Origin: Dysidea avara
Taxonomy: Eukaryota > Porifera > Demospongiae > Dictyoceratida > Dysideidae
Direction of reading: 5' to 3'
Assembly (NCBI RefSeq): GCF_963678975.1
Contig: NC_089285.1
Location: forward strand, 11,208,694 to 11,272,693
DNA length: 64,000 bases
The notes below the pieces were generated by a model. It saw only the letters and a list, made by a program, of their open reading frames with translations. It ran no database searches and was not told the DNA's origin. Of this stretch, positions 10,790 to 21,898 are shown in pieces. Position 1 is the first letter of the stretch; every line of letters starts with the position of its first letter. The position numbers were made by a program, and so were the translations under genes.

Positions 10790-12050
10790 TGTTGTACTCT
10801 TCTACTCACGTCTGTTCCTCTGCCATACCACAATAAGACACCTAAGTATCCACAAGCAATGGCGACTTTTGCTGGGAGTCGTAGTGTCGTACAGGTCACC
10901 CCGGTAGTACGTACAGCCCGGAATGTCACACGACTAGGAGATAACCGCTTCACCTGAAGAAACAGGCAAGCACGAGTAAACACAAAACGAGAAACACCTT
11001 TAGCACTACCTCTTTAGTTAAACATTTAGTAGAAAAATAAGGCGTTCTAGACTATACTCCACTGTACTCCGTTGTTAAAGAATACATCCTATGGTACTAA
11101 TATTCTTAATGATGCGTTTACTTCAGTGTATATAATAAGTTAGATTGTATTTCAGTATTCTTGGATGACGATTCGTGACTCTGCAACTTCTGGCTCTGCA
11201 GGGTTGTGAGACACCTGTATGAAAGCAACAACAACATGTGGACACCCCAACAGATTAAGAAAGCTGCTGCTATCTATAGCTGTGTTCATATTGAATTTAT
11301 TTGGTTAATAATCAATACATTAATTTTGAAAGGGACACGCCCCAAAAAGTACGTAAATGCTTAAAATGGTGTAAAACCACAGTGATTTTCGTACATTTTG
11401 AAGCACCCACAAGATTACGTAGTGATACCATTAATTACAGCAAATGCTTATTCTGGCTGCGATGTAGGCTTTGCTTTTCATTGTTAAGATCTGCAGTGAT
11501 GTATTTGAAGGGTCATCGCTCTTCAGTTGGTCGTCCATCAACTACTAATATTGATCTGGCCTACTCCGAGGGTTGCTTGGAGCCTGGCGGCCTTGTTTGA
11601 TTGCTGGTATTTCCAGCTGTCCAGCACTTTAACACCTAGTGCTGGGAGTGGTGGCAAGGGCAGTCCATCTAGCCCGGGAAAAAAATTACATAGTGATACC
11701 AACAAAAAACGGTCTGCTAATTACTCACATACCTCTAAGGAATACTCCACCTTATTTTCAAGACTGTAGCTGCAGCGGATACGTGGACCCAGCACTGTTT
11801 CTGAACCCGGTTCGTCATTTTGCCCAACGCGTAATGTATTGTGGGATTCACCCGTTACCAAGACTACCTTAAACTAATTTGTGTACATAAACAGTACTTC
11901 TGTAATTCAAGGGAATTGTACGAAGAGTTGTTGCCCCTCGAGCGGGCCATTCAGTACAAAGGCAAAAGTTTAGGAAAGCCGCTTCGAGAAAGTGTCGCAT
12001 GAGTAACTTAGTTTAAAGCTGACTCACAAACGTATTCAGTGGCTATAGCC
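10790..12050. other. No recognised gene
   Basis: Several overlapping open frames occur at 11301-11872 but none has a recognisable domain or convincing splice sites. Confidence 0.4.
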
Positions 12051-12108
12051 TCATTCATACAGTGTTTATAAGAATGCATATGCATGCATTACTAAGCTGA
12101 AACCTGGT

Positions 12109-13543
12109 GCATTTGGCTACATCCACAGTCTTCCAGAAAGGCTTTATGCCTTCCACCAGTTGTTCCTTTGTTGTAGGCTTAGCTTCACGTCGCATATATT
12201 CCTTAAACTCATGCCAGAGGCATTCAATTGGGTTACAGTCTGGAGACTCTGGTGGGGTCTTCCACCAGTTAACATCATTGTTAGCCATGAATCCAGCTGC
12301 ATGCCGAGAAGTATGCTTCGGATCATTATCCTGCATGAATCTATGACCACCAGGATATTTGTCAGCAATAAATGGCAACAATGTGGAACTTAAGATTTGT
12401 ATGTAAAGGTTGGCATCCATAATGCCTTCAAAATGCAAATCTTAGTAGGACTTTTAAGGCTAATCCCAGCCCACACATGCAGCTTCAAGGGATGTTTAGG
12501 TCTACGGGAAAACAAGCTGTGTACACCAAAGTGAAAAGTATTATACGTATTTAATACCTTGGTTTACTCTTTGGAGGACAATGTTGTTTGCGGTGACAAA
12601 AGCGCTTATGTGTTTCCAGCTGGACTGAACATTCGTCGCTCCATATAACATTCTAAAAATAGGTATATGGAAATCTACTATATCTGGATATATCTATACA
12701 CAAACTCCAGTAAGTTTTAATATTCTCAATTCTAAATTCCTGGGTAATTTATCTGCATGCATGCAACTTGGGTAGCCAATTTTATATGAAAATACCATGA
12801 TAAAACCTATAGCTAATTTTAAGTGTGTTACTATATGTGTTCTGTAGGTTCTGTTTCAGTAGCTCTGTAGGTGTAGGGATAGGCTAAACTTATTTTATAG
12901 AACATCTTAGAGTGTGGTGGATGGGAGCTGGTGCCAACTAGGGCTGGTTCTTCTTCCTTTTAAATAAAATAAGGTATACAATGTATAATTATTATACTAA
13001 GACATTATAGCTATAAGTAAGCTGCATATTATCAGGTATATAGTCACATTCTTATAATGTTAGCACCAGCTACGTACGTACGTACGTATATAGCTACACC
13101 TCAAATCCATCCTCTGCTTCATCAATGTTAGTAAGTGCCCATCGCAATCTTTTCTCCTTGTTCCTATCCCTTATCAATTGGCAGTACGCACTGCCGCGGT
13201 ACGTCCATCCCAATTCCTTTCTGCATCGTATGATTGTTGATAAGGACATTAGGTGTCCTTCGCTTGCCAGCAAAACTTGAAGTTGGGCCGCCGTAGTTTC
13301 GTCATCTTCTTGCATTCGCTGCTCGGTCATCCTCCTCGAGTTTTCTGAGATTTTTGATGGTCTTCCACTCCCTTCTTGCCTCCCCAGGCATCCACTGGCT
13401 GTATATCGCTTTAAAAATCTCCATATATTTACTTGGTGAACAAGCAATCCCTCAGCTGCAAGTATCTTCTCAATTGTTGGGGCAGCATATCCACTTTGCT
13501 AATGGGCAATAATTCGCTGCTTCTCGTACACGGTCAACACCAT
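12109..13543 (-). pseudogene. Intron-containing Tc1-like transposase
   Basis: The ATG is at 13543. Exon 1 (to 13100) has two HTH-like regions (VHQVNIWRFLKRYTASG, GRQEGSGRPSKI) and an in-frame TAG at 13501-13499. Intron 1 (13099-12653, GTGTAG...TTTTAG) and intron 2 (12557-12502, 56 bp, GTATTA...CCGTAG) both restore the frame. Exon 2 carries the first catalytic Asp in VIWSDEC. Exon 3 carries WAGIS, FMQDNDPKHTS and PPESPDCNPIE. A missing T near 12430 shifts the frame. The coding match ends at KCTR, where a donor-like GGTTTCA may start a further intron; no C-terminal exon was found. Spliceosomal introns in a Tc1 gene are uncommon. Confidence 0.75.
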
Positions 13544-13599
13544 TCCTTATACTCCCGCCAAATCACTGATTCCAGGGAATCCCCTAGGAATTAGTTTTA

Positions 13600-15150
13600 T
13601 TACAGTGAGGCAGACATAGCTAGCTACTATGTACGTATATTCGTATGTAAGCAACTCTATAATCTACTGATGAACAAAGGCAGTTAAAGTGCGTAAATCA
13701 GATTTACACATGGTATAACAATAAAAAGTAGCTATGAAAGTTCTGTTGCGCTTCGCAGGGCCGGCACGCGGTGAGCTTGCACATAATCGGTGAATAGTGT
13801 AGTGACCTGCAAGGAAAAAAAAAACAATGTAACTACTAAGCATTTAAAACTGCTATCAAATAGTACATACGTAGACTATACATACAATGAAAGCGAATAA
13901 CCAACAACGTAAATAAATGAGCAGCTACGTGCGTACGTGAATAATTACGCATCGCGTAGCTACCTACGATTATTTACGTAGGTCGTAGTCATCAACTAAA
14001 TCGCATACTTTATTACACAAGTAGTACGATCCTGAATACAGATGCTTGTTGTCGTTTTACAATTGTAAAAACGCTACAACGTGATTACAAAATGTTGCTT
14101 TTTTTTACGCATACCGTATATATACACCGCAAAATTTCAATGGTGAAATGTGTAGATAAATAATTTATTGGAGGAAATTTCTGCTTTTAAATAGCCTCAA
14201 AAGTCAAACAGAAAATAATTGTGGTTAACACACACTCCCATAATGAATAGGTGTTAAATCATTTCATAATTACTTGCTGGATTAATTTCAATTGTTATTA
14301 ACATTCTAGCCACCTATACACTAACTCTACAACAGTGTACTGAGTGTGATAAAAGGAGAACGTTTTTTTTTTTAAATATATATATATATAAAAATTATAT
14401 TATATCCTGTATACCACCCTCTACTATGCCAAAACTTGGAGAGTGATACTTAACCATCAAATATCAGTGTTACAGGTTTGCTATACAACAACCTCTTGTT
14501 ATTATAAATTGTCCATGGCGTATTTCAAAGAATTTCCAATGGTGATTTTATTCTACTAGTTCTGCCTACTAATTGACATTCCTGAACTTCTAGAGGAAAA
14601 TTGCTTGTCTTTAAATTCTGTTGATTAGCACCTGAGCAATAGCAGGATAGTCAGCACGTTCTCTGCATACAGAGTGCCATAGTATTTCAGGCTCTAAATG
14701 TCTGTGTATAAAAATGAGACCATGGAAAGCATTTACCAATGAGATGCCCTGAATTCAAGGTGTGGACAAGTGTCTTGATTATAAAGGTGTTATGATTTTA
14801 GGGTGGTGTGTGCATAAAAATGGGACCACAGACAGTGTCATCTCAGCAGATAACATGTGCATACCTTAAATTTAAGCACATGTAAATGTAAGCACACATA
14901 AAAATACAAATGGGACCACAGACAACATACATATGTGACAAGGTAATAATAATAACCAGCAACTAAACACAGTGGAACCTATTCTATTATGAAAGGCCAC
15001 CTATCTATAGTGTCCAATCTCAACTTCTTCAAAAAAACATAGTCTAATGCAGCCACCAGTTTATTAAATTGTGAACCACCTTAGACAACACACATAGAAG
15101 TTAAAGAGAGTTCATAAAGTACTGTAGAAAGATATGGAGTAGTACTGTAA
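13600..15150. other. Gene-poor stretch with simple repeats
   Basis: It holds a poly-T/TA microsatellite at about 14364-14400 and a loose repeat of AAAATGGGACCACAGACA near 14818 and 14908. No coding exon is supported. Confidence 0.4.
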
Positions 15151-15157
15151 AACTCTA

Positions 15158-15487
15158 TCTAATCCAAAACAGCCAAGCTGTAAAAAAACAGTACGGCCCT
15201 CAAAAAGGCTATGGTGAAAAAAGATGTGAAATCCAAGGTGGTGGCCAAGAAATGGCTGTGATGGTAGGTTAATGGTAAAAATTTTAATAATGACAATTCA
15301 GATGAATTTTTGTGCCACTTGGTCTTGGCAAAAAATTCGCCTAAATTGCCGTTATTAAAATTTTTACCATTAACCTACCATCACAGCCATTTCTTGGCCG
15401 CCACCTTGGATTTCACATCTTTTTTCACCATAGCCTTTTTGAGGGCCGCGCTGTTTTTTTTTACAGCTTGGCTGTTTTGGATTAGAT
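15158..15487. repeat. Large inverted repeat with arms of about 130 bp
   Basis: The left arm 15158-15291 (ATCTAATCCAAAACAGCCAA onward) pairs with the right arm 15351-15487. The loop is about 59 bp. It forms the left part of a composite repeat that continues into the minisatellite. Confidence 0.8.
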
Positions 15488-15659
15488 TTCATTTCTTTTT
15501 GTATTTGTATACCCCAAAGCTGGCCTATGGCCAGCTTTGGGACTTTTTTAACCTGTCTTTTCTTTCTTTACCACAGGAAGAAGAAAAGGTGAAGCAGATG
15601 TACTTTAAATATTTCTGATTTTATCAGTAAATGTACAAATTATATATATAATACATTTA

Positions 15660-16330
15660 TTTATCACAGAACTCTCCATGGTGGTTTCTTTGTAACTGAA
15701 CACTCTACAAGGTGACTTTTTCTTGCTGCTCTCTCTACAGGGTGAATGTTTGTAGCTGAACAATCTACAAGGTAATTTCTTCTAGCTGATCTCTCTACAG
15801 GGAGATTTGTTTGTAGCTGAACTCTCTACAGGTGATTTGTTAGCAGCTGAACTCTCTACATGATGCTTTCTTTGTAGCTGAACTCTCTACAAGGTGACTT
15901 CTTCTAGCTGATCTTTCTACTGGGAGATTTGTTTGTAGCTGAACTCTCTACAGGTGATTTGTTTGCAGCTGACCTCTCTACATGATGGTTTCTTTGTAGT
16001 AGAACTCTCTACAAGGTAACTGATGAGACACAAGGTCACTGGTTTGTAGCTGAACTCTCTATATGATGGTTTCTTTGTAACTGAACTCTACAAGTTGACT
16101 TCTTCTAGCTGATTTTTCTACAGGTGATTTGTTTGCAGCTGAACTCTCTACATGATGCTTTCTTTGTAGCTGAACTCTCTACAAGGTGACTTCTTCTAGC
16201 TGATCTTTCTACAGGGTGACTTGTGTGTAGCTGATCTCTATACAGGTTTCTTGTTTCTAGCTGATCTCTTGAATTCTTTTCAGGGTGACTGTTCTATTAG
16301 GATGACTTCTCTATTAGAGTATCTCAATCT
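15660..16330. repeat. Minisatellite of 33-36 bp units
   Basis: About 18 imperfect copies built from GTAGCTGAACTCTCTACAAG and the alternating TTCTTCTAGCTGATCTTTCT variants. A higher-order alternation of the two variants is visible. Confidence 0.85.
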
Positions 16331-16421
16331 TGCACTTGCTGCACCAAGTTGGATTTCGTGTTATAACTCCGTGGCTTTAAGTCTGATTCTTCTACACCAT
16401 TGAAGAGCCTTTCTAAGATGA

Positions 16422-16970
16422 TTACTCCATCTGTACAACGATTTTCAAAGCATTATCCCAAGCTGTTTTTCTGGTAGGCATGGCAAGTAATCGTTTTTTA
16501 TTAGCTAATCTTGATTGCGTAATTGTTACACACTGTTGGTTTTTTTGTTGTATCTTCCTGGTTTTTAGCTCTATTTCTTTCAAACCACAAAAGGTTTGAG
16601 GTTCAATAGTTAACCTATTCACCCACCGATTTTCAGCTTCTTCCCATATGCGGTTTACCCTGTAGGCGTGACAACATATTGGTGTTATTTTTCGTGAATA
16701 ATCGATCATAACTCTTTTCCTGTTTATCGTATCCGAGCCAAAGTTGGTACAGAGATGCGCCTTTATACCCCGCTTCAGTGTTCCAAATTTCAAGGCAATC
16801 GGATATGGCGTTCGCGTTTTATAGCAGTTTTTGTAAGTGTGCGAAAAGAGGAAGAAAAATAAGAAAAAAAAACAAACAAAGAAACTAAGCCAATTTTTGA
16901 AGTCGCATATCTCGTGAACGCTTGAAGTGATTTCGCTAAAATTTGGAATGTAGCTATGCTCTGGCTTCAC
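16422..16970 (-). other. 182-codon open frame inside a composite repeat
   Basis: This frame has an ATG start but encodes an odd product: a Phe-rich low-complexity block from a plus-strand A/G-rich tract, then segments such as NRWVNRLTIEPQTFCGLKEI and a Lys/Arg-rich tail. It follows the minisatellite and inverted repeat directly. I do not recognise a domain; more likely it is a stop-poor repeat than a gene. Confidence 0.25.
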
Positions 16971-17298
16971 TCCATCTCTAAGCAGTTGTCACTGAGGGAA
17001 GCTAGTCTGGTCTTATCCTTTCCTCTAAGAAGGGTTCCACTGTACTGTATATACAAGCTTACGCAAGAAGTTAAAAGATACAGAAGATGTACTCTAATCT
17101 CTTGAGCCTGCCTGGCATGATTTTGGTAGGCATCTCCCACTACCACCCAGCAAAGATCTTACTCTTGTACTGAAGATGAATCGTCGTTGCATTAGTTGCT
17201 TGAAGAATAGGCTTCTTTAAGGTGGTGAGAGACCTTGCTGGATGATAGTAGGAAAGACCATTCCAATCACAAGCCTTGGTGATGCTGGGATGAAGATC

Positions 17299-17451
17299 TA
17301 ATATTTGCATTCTGTAACTTGCATCATACTGCCAATTAAATGCTTACTATTGCTATAGCTTAATGCTACAAAAAGTTATGTACGGTGAAAGTTTGGAAAA
17401 GTAGGCAATAATCATGTGCACACATGCCCTATTGTCGCAGGCCCAGTCACA
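17299..17451. mobile_element. Truncated MITE family member 3
   Basis: Matches the inner and right-hand part of the MITE at 6351-6601 (TTTGCATTCTGTAACTTGCA through CGCAGGCCCAGTCACA). The left end is missing. Confidence 0.75.
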
Positions 17452-17637
17452 TTTAAATAGTATGACGGTGGTCAAACAACATGTATAGGCCAGCGCCACC
17501 TTCTGGCCAAGTACACCGAGATATGTTTAAGTCATTAGCTAAGATCCATTGGTCACCTATCCTATGCAGGCTTGTGTAGTGACCACAAAGCACTAGAACC
17601 ATGGTGATGAATAGTGCTATGTAATGTGTACAAGTAG

Positions 17638-18137
17638 CTAATTAACAGTTATAGCTGAATCCTGTACATGAGACACCTGTATGACTTTTTTCTGGAAAGC
17701 TCCATCATCTGAAAATGCAAAAATTTTTAATGCTACTACTATGACTTCACTAGCTGAATAAAGTTTTTCCCTTTGTTTCATTTGCCCTCCACAAGTGTGG
17801 TATAGGAAGCCTGAGGGCATATCCCATTCCTCAGCAATTGTAAACAATGTATTCAAAGAAATATTCATTGTATCATCTGGAACAGGCAAATGTAAGACAT
17901 AATTTTGTTGTCTTCGTGAGTAATTGTAATCACGTGAACAACAACGATAATTCCACTGCATGTTTAATACAGTTTTGATATCAACTTCAGTGCATACGTT
18001 TGCTAATTTATAAAGAATTCACTAACATCCTGTTGAGCGGCACTAAATTGGTCATCAGTCGCCCTCCTGACATCTAAAGATAGCAAGTTGGTTTTGTACA
18101 ATAATCAATCTATAATTGCTTAATAGGAATTAATGAA
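17638..18137 (-). pseudogene. USP (peptidase C19)-like region fused to helicase tail
   Basis: Directly after motif VI, in the same frame, come GIF, a TAG and FINS at 18155-18126, aligning with the USP Cys box (GxTCxxNS) with the TAG where Cys is expected. Next is QQDVSEFF at 18035-18012, matching the conserved USP QQDAxEF. After a one-base shift the frame continues with LPVPDDTMNISLNTLF, YHTCGGQMKQREKLYSASEV and VVALKIFAF, matching the USP segment in which a Cys pair and K..Y precede LxxLKRF. The product would be a deubiquitinase-like domain. The copy is dead (three in-frame stops plus a frameshift). Confidence 0.5.
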
Positions 18138-18731
18138 CTAGATTGCAAAGATACCCTCAATACACGACATTGTAACAAGCACTGTAGTACAAAGTTTGAA
18201 GTCGATCACAGCAGAACTTAAGCTTTTGATTCCTCTGGGATCAAAATTTATCAAGTGAAGACCTGACAGCTTAGTTACTCTAGACATCGCAACATAACTG
18301 TGACCGCAAGTAAAAATAGTGTTACCAATGTCTCATGATATCGAAAGGCATCCAATAGGTCATTCTTGGAAGCATTGAATGCATTCATGTATGTTTAATG
18401 ATCTCCAATAAGACTAGCAGTGTCTCGCCAGGGTTTAAATAACAACAGCATGGCATAAAAATATTTTTCTGGTTCTTGTTGAGGGTTGTATCTAAAGCGA
18501 TTGATTAAATAAGGCTTTTGGCATTTTTTAAGAAAACAGTCAAGCATGGGGTAACATAATTATGTTGTCACTTGGCTGTTGTTTGACCATATCGTGCCAT
18601 GCAAGGAAGTCGCTGAGGCTCATATTTTCTAGTTTGGCAGGCCTGTTAGGGTAATATGTGTGGCTAAAACAGAGTTTCGTAGATGATATACATGAAAACT
18701 CTGGTAGATCCAGGCATCGCTTGTAGTACAC
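18138..18731 (-). pseudogene. Helitron-type helicase remnant with core deleted
   Basis: The block begins after an acceptor-like AACTTTTACAG near 18733. It has YYPNRPAKLENMSLSDF, then PYLINRFRYNP, EKYFYAMLLLFKPWRD and a stretch resembling the sY.eaF motif with a TAA inside, as in Helitron RepHel proteins just before the helicase core. Immediately afterwards (18302-18276) comes HSYVAMSRV followed by GLHLINFDPRGIKS, which is SF1/Pif1-Helitron motif VI. The roughly 300 residues of motifs I-V that should lie between are absent. The two blocks are in frame with each other (429 nt apart). Confidence 0.65.
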
Positions 18732-18788
18732 TGTAAAAGTTAATTTAAATTGTTCAAGAATTTTTGTTTCATCTATGTTACCTTTACA

Positions 18789-19313
18789 TTAAACTTTTCT
18801 AAAGCAAGATGGTCTCCTAATTGTAGTTCCCGGTCTACAACTTTGGTAGACCATGTTAACTAGTTGCCTAATATTTGGACAGTGAGAGGAAAGTTGACAC
18901 AAATAAAGTAAAATGGAGCCACACGCATTTGTATCTACATGACATTCTCTATGGTGATTCAGTAATTGGGGATCATGACTTTCCGGCTTTGTGCAATCAT
19001 CTATGTGATGTATGTAGTGTCTAGCCTGCTCAGGAGTAATTGAACCTATGCTCGTATACCTGTTGTAATTTCTCAGTGACCTCAGTTGCAGGCGACAATT
19101 TAAAAAGATCCGTTGAACATTCCCAAGTAGTCCCCTTGTTGTCACTGTAGGTATATGATGGAAATTTACTGTGTAACAGTTTTCCATCATTATCAAAAGC
19201 TTCATGTTGATATGTGGTTTCAGGGGAAAAGGCTTCAGTGTGGGTAGTATGCAAATCCTGTCCAACAAATAATTGTAGCATTTCATCACAAGAATGCACA
19301 TCATCCATTTCAC
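18789..19313 (-). pseudogene. Mid region of the Helitron-like protein
   Basis: Two overlapping frames are homologically continuous: 19308-19060 (AFDNDGKLLHSKFPSYTYSD, CSTDLFKLSPATEV) and 19060-18800 (ITPEQARHYIHHIDDCTKPE, NACGSILLYLCQLSSHCPNI, RQLVNMVYQ). A frameshift near 19060 separates them. I do not recognise a named domain. Its place between the Lys/Arg repeats and the helicase block suggests it belongs to the same large protein. Confidence 0.4.
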
Positions 19314-19570
19314 ACAGAAGTGCTAAAACATGATCTCGAAGTTTTACAAAGGTGTTTATAAACTGTTTTTATGTACATGTAAAGACTGCTTAACCATGTG
19401 ATCTGCAGTGGCATGCTTAAAAGCAAAATTCTTTCCAGGAAGCTTTTTGATTAGCTTAGAAACAAACACAGCAATGCTGGAAGGTGTTTGGTTTCAGAAT
19501 TTATTGTATTATTTGGTGATGGCACATGCAACTAATCTGGCAATTTGACGCTTACCAGCATGCTTCCTGT

Positions 19571-19755
19571 ATAACTGACAACGCCTAACTTTGTTTACTT
19601 CATGGTTTCAAAAATACAACTGACAGAGCCTGGCTTTGTTTACTTCATGATTTTGATAGTATAACTGACGGCACCTTGCTTTGTTTACTTTATGATTTTG
19701 ATAGTATATCTGACAGCGCCTGGCTTTGTTTACTTTGTGATTTTTGAAGTATCTA
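19571..19755 (-). repeat. Four 45-bp repeats encoding a 15-residue Lys/Arg-rich unit
   Basis: Each unit reads YYQNHKVNKARRCQI or a close variant on the minus strand, with conserved Tyr, Asn-His, Asn-Lys-Ala-Arg and Cys-Gln. One copy has an in-frame stop. Such basic repeats sit N-terminal to the helicase or OTU regions in some invertebrate mobile proteins, probably for nucleic-acid binding. Confidence 0.7.
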
Positions 19756-19880
19756 AATAAATTTTCACTTTTACGAGCAGAAGTGTTGGAATGATACCTA
19801 TTGCGTGCTTTTCTCTTGCAAGGAGAATGATGGGAATAATAATATCTTTGGCTTTTATGTTTTTGAGCTTGCTTGTATTC

Positions 19881-20216
19881 TTATGCTTGAGATAGAGGTT
19901 CAGCTATAGAGTAGTACTGCGAAGGTGTTGGATGGTGAGACATGGGTTCACTATCACTACAACACTGCGAAGGTGTTGGAGGTTGAGACATGGGCTCACT
20001 ATTGCTACAATACTGTGAAGCTGTGAGAGTTTCAGATATGGGATCACTATTACAATACTGTGGGGTGGTTGGAATTTGAGAAACAAAATGGTGTGAAAGT
20101 GTTGTACCCACACTACATGATTTAACAAATGCTTTGCTCCTTTTGCGCATATTGTGGCCACAAGAACAAATTTTCACTCTGATGGAGACTTGTTTTAGAC
20201 AAACTGGACAATGCAA
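19881..20216 (-). pseudogene. Cys-rich N-terminal segment of the Helitron-like protein
   Basis: HCPVCLKQVSIRVKICSCGH followed by NMRKRSK: four cysteines and a His arranged like a small zinc ribbon. Ser/Pro-rich imperfect repeats follow (PTPSQYCS, PTPSQCCSDSEPMS) and then a TAA. One T in a run of seven at about 20214-20220 separates this frame from the 2A segment upstream. Confidence 0.5.
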
Positions 20217-20221
20217 AAAAA

Positions 20222-20427
20222 GGTGTGGATGGGCCTGGATTTAGTTCCAAGTCACCACAAGCAAAAAGGACCAGAGCTATAAATGGCACAAATAACAAGA
20301 TATGTACACAAAACATATTTATCAAAAAAGTAATCTTCAAGTAGACTGCTGTGTTCAGACAATCCATTTCATATCCGTCTTTCTCAAAGGTAAATGGGTT
20401 TTGGCAAGAATGCCTCAGAGTGAACAT
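20222..20427 (-). CDS. Signal-like segment ending in a 2A peptide motif
   Basis: ATG at 20427 (other in-frame Met codons at 20367 and 20313). A hydrophobic stretch (MFCVHILLFVPFIALVLFAC) leads straight into GDLELNPGP at 20256-20230, matching the 2A consensus D-x-E-x-N-P-G-P. 2A motifs make the ribosome skip the last Gly-Pro bond; signal-like 2A starts are known from sea urchin and sponge genes and from some non-LTR elements. Here the downstream sequence is the Cys-rich start of a Helitron-like protein, one T away from being in frame. Leu instead of Val/Ile before Glu is a minor deviation. Confidence 0.7.
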
Positions 20428-20429
20428 TC

Positions 20430-21890
20430 AAATAATGTGATTATTACTGGTTTTCTCTTCCCAACTTGATGTTTGGCTTTATTTTGTACGGTTAGTTATT
20501 CATCACATAACAATTCCTCCAATAGGCTGTGTATATTGAAACTGAACCACTGGGGTTGAATGCACCGTTGAATTAAGCATAAGAAAAGAGTTAGATCGGC
20601 ACATATGTTTCATTGATAACCCCACAAAATAGTTTCCCTGTACAAAACATATGCGCTCACGTGTGCGAGTCATACGTCTAGTACCCAGATTTTAAGTATG
20701 TTTTTAAATTATGGCATATCAGTGTGGACAGTGCAACAGTAAGCCTTCTGTGCTGTAGTAACTATTTGTTTCATAATTATGCTGTTGTCCTAGAATGGCA
20801 CAATTTTCAGGCAACCAGCTGCAGCATGAATCCAGTAGCACAAACAATGTAGCTATGAAACTGGTGTTGCGACCGATGTTTCACGTTAGTGCATGTTTGT
20901 TTAATTGAAGGTTAACTTCAGTGCCGGCTTATTCTTTTACAGGTCTCAGTATCATCATGCTGACATACAAGAAATCATCACTATTTTTAGTAATGATAAC
21001 ATTGTTGTATGTTTACCATATGGCAAGAAATTTTCATGGCCATCTTATCAGTGAAATTTGAATATTGTGTAAGTTGTGTTGAACAACCCCAGCTCATATA
21101 CGTGGTCACTGGCAAACCACGAACCACATTCGAGCAATCCATTACAAAATTTTGTTGCACCATCTATGTGAGCATAATACTTAATGAAAGCCACAACACA
21201 ATGTAGGTGGTAGGTGGTAACCCCTAAAAGCTTGTTACCTTTTGTATTCACCTTACCATTGTGGTTCATCTATTAAAAATTAAACAGAGAATTGGTAAAG
21301 CACCTTTCGCTAGTGACTTTGTTCTTCACACTTTGTTTATAAGGCGTCTGGCGATTTATTAATGCACGTATGGGGTGTGGCACTAAATGGAATCTAAAAG
21401 ATTTCTGTTTAAAATGCCAACCCTAGGGTCTGCACGCTGTCACATCTTGTTTATCATACATTATAGTTTGTGTCCACATTGTGTCTTTAAAAGTTATTGT
21501 AGGGATTAGAGGTTTGGTCTAGGAAAATACGCGTATGGGAAAACTAGAATTGAATGTCAGTGATAGATGGACTGTACAAACAGGGCTATTTTGACCGGTA
21601 TAAAATGACAGTAGGTGTAGCATAAGGAGAGAAATAAAGTGAAATACGCCAATTTATTTTGCGAGGCCTACTTTTTTATTTTAGCCGAGGTCGCAAGAAA
21701 ACTATGATGATGACGACTCCTAAAGATTTTTATATCACATAATGCAACACAAATCTATTGAGAGATGTTGCATAATCCAGAACTAATATTGCAAAACCGG
21801 CGCTACACGTAAATAACTCACAGCAGTGGCCGCACGTCTTTTAATTGGGCGTTTTCTTTTCTCCTTCTACCTTGTGAACAATTGCCAATC
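20430..21890. other. No supported gene
   Basis: A short plus-strand segment near 20945-21035 ends in VVCLPYGKKFSW and faintly recalls a helicase P-loop, but it is too degraded to call. Confidence 0.35.
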
Positions 21891-21898
21891 CATCAACT

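Larger units (their letters stand above)
17638..20427 (-). mobile_element. Degenerate, internally deleted Helitron-like gene region
   Basis: Minus-strand blocks in consistent order: 2A-bearing N-terminus, Cys-rich segment, Lys/Arg repeat array, unrecognised mid region, Helitron-type pre-helicase block, helicase motif VI, USP-like tail. The blocks ending at 18789, 18540 and the motif VI block share one frame (offsets are multiples of three). No HUH Rep motif and no helicase motifs I-V are visible, and the space between pre-helicase block and motif VI is far too short for them. Element ends were not identified. Confidence 0.55.

Noticed and set aside
11301-11872. Three overlapping plus-strand frames
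   Set aside because: No splice sites, no domain and mutual overlap; none stands out.
15660-16330. CRISPR-like array
   Set aside because: Units are contiguous imperfect minisatellite copies without unique spacers of constant length, in a eukaryotic context.
16422-16970. The 182-codon frame as a real gene
   Set aside because: Low-complexity Phe block and repeat context make a chance open frame more likely; kept only as an uncertain open frame.
20945-21035. A possible RecQ-like P-loop (VVCLPYGKKFSW)
   Set aside because: Only one weak motif; the Gly-Lys-Ser core is not intact and no flanking helicase motif is readable.
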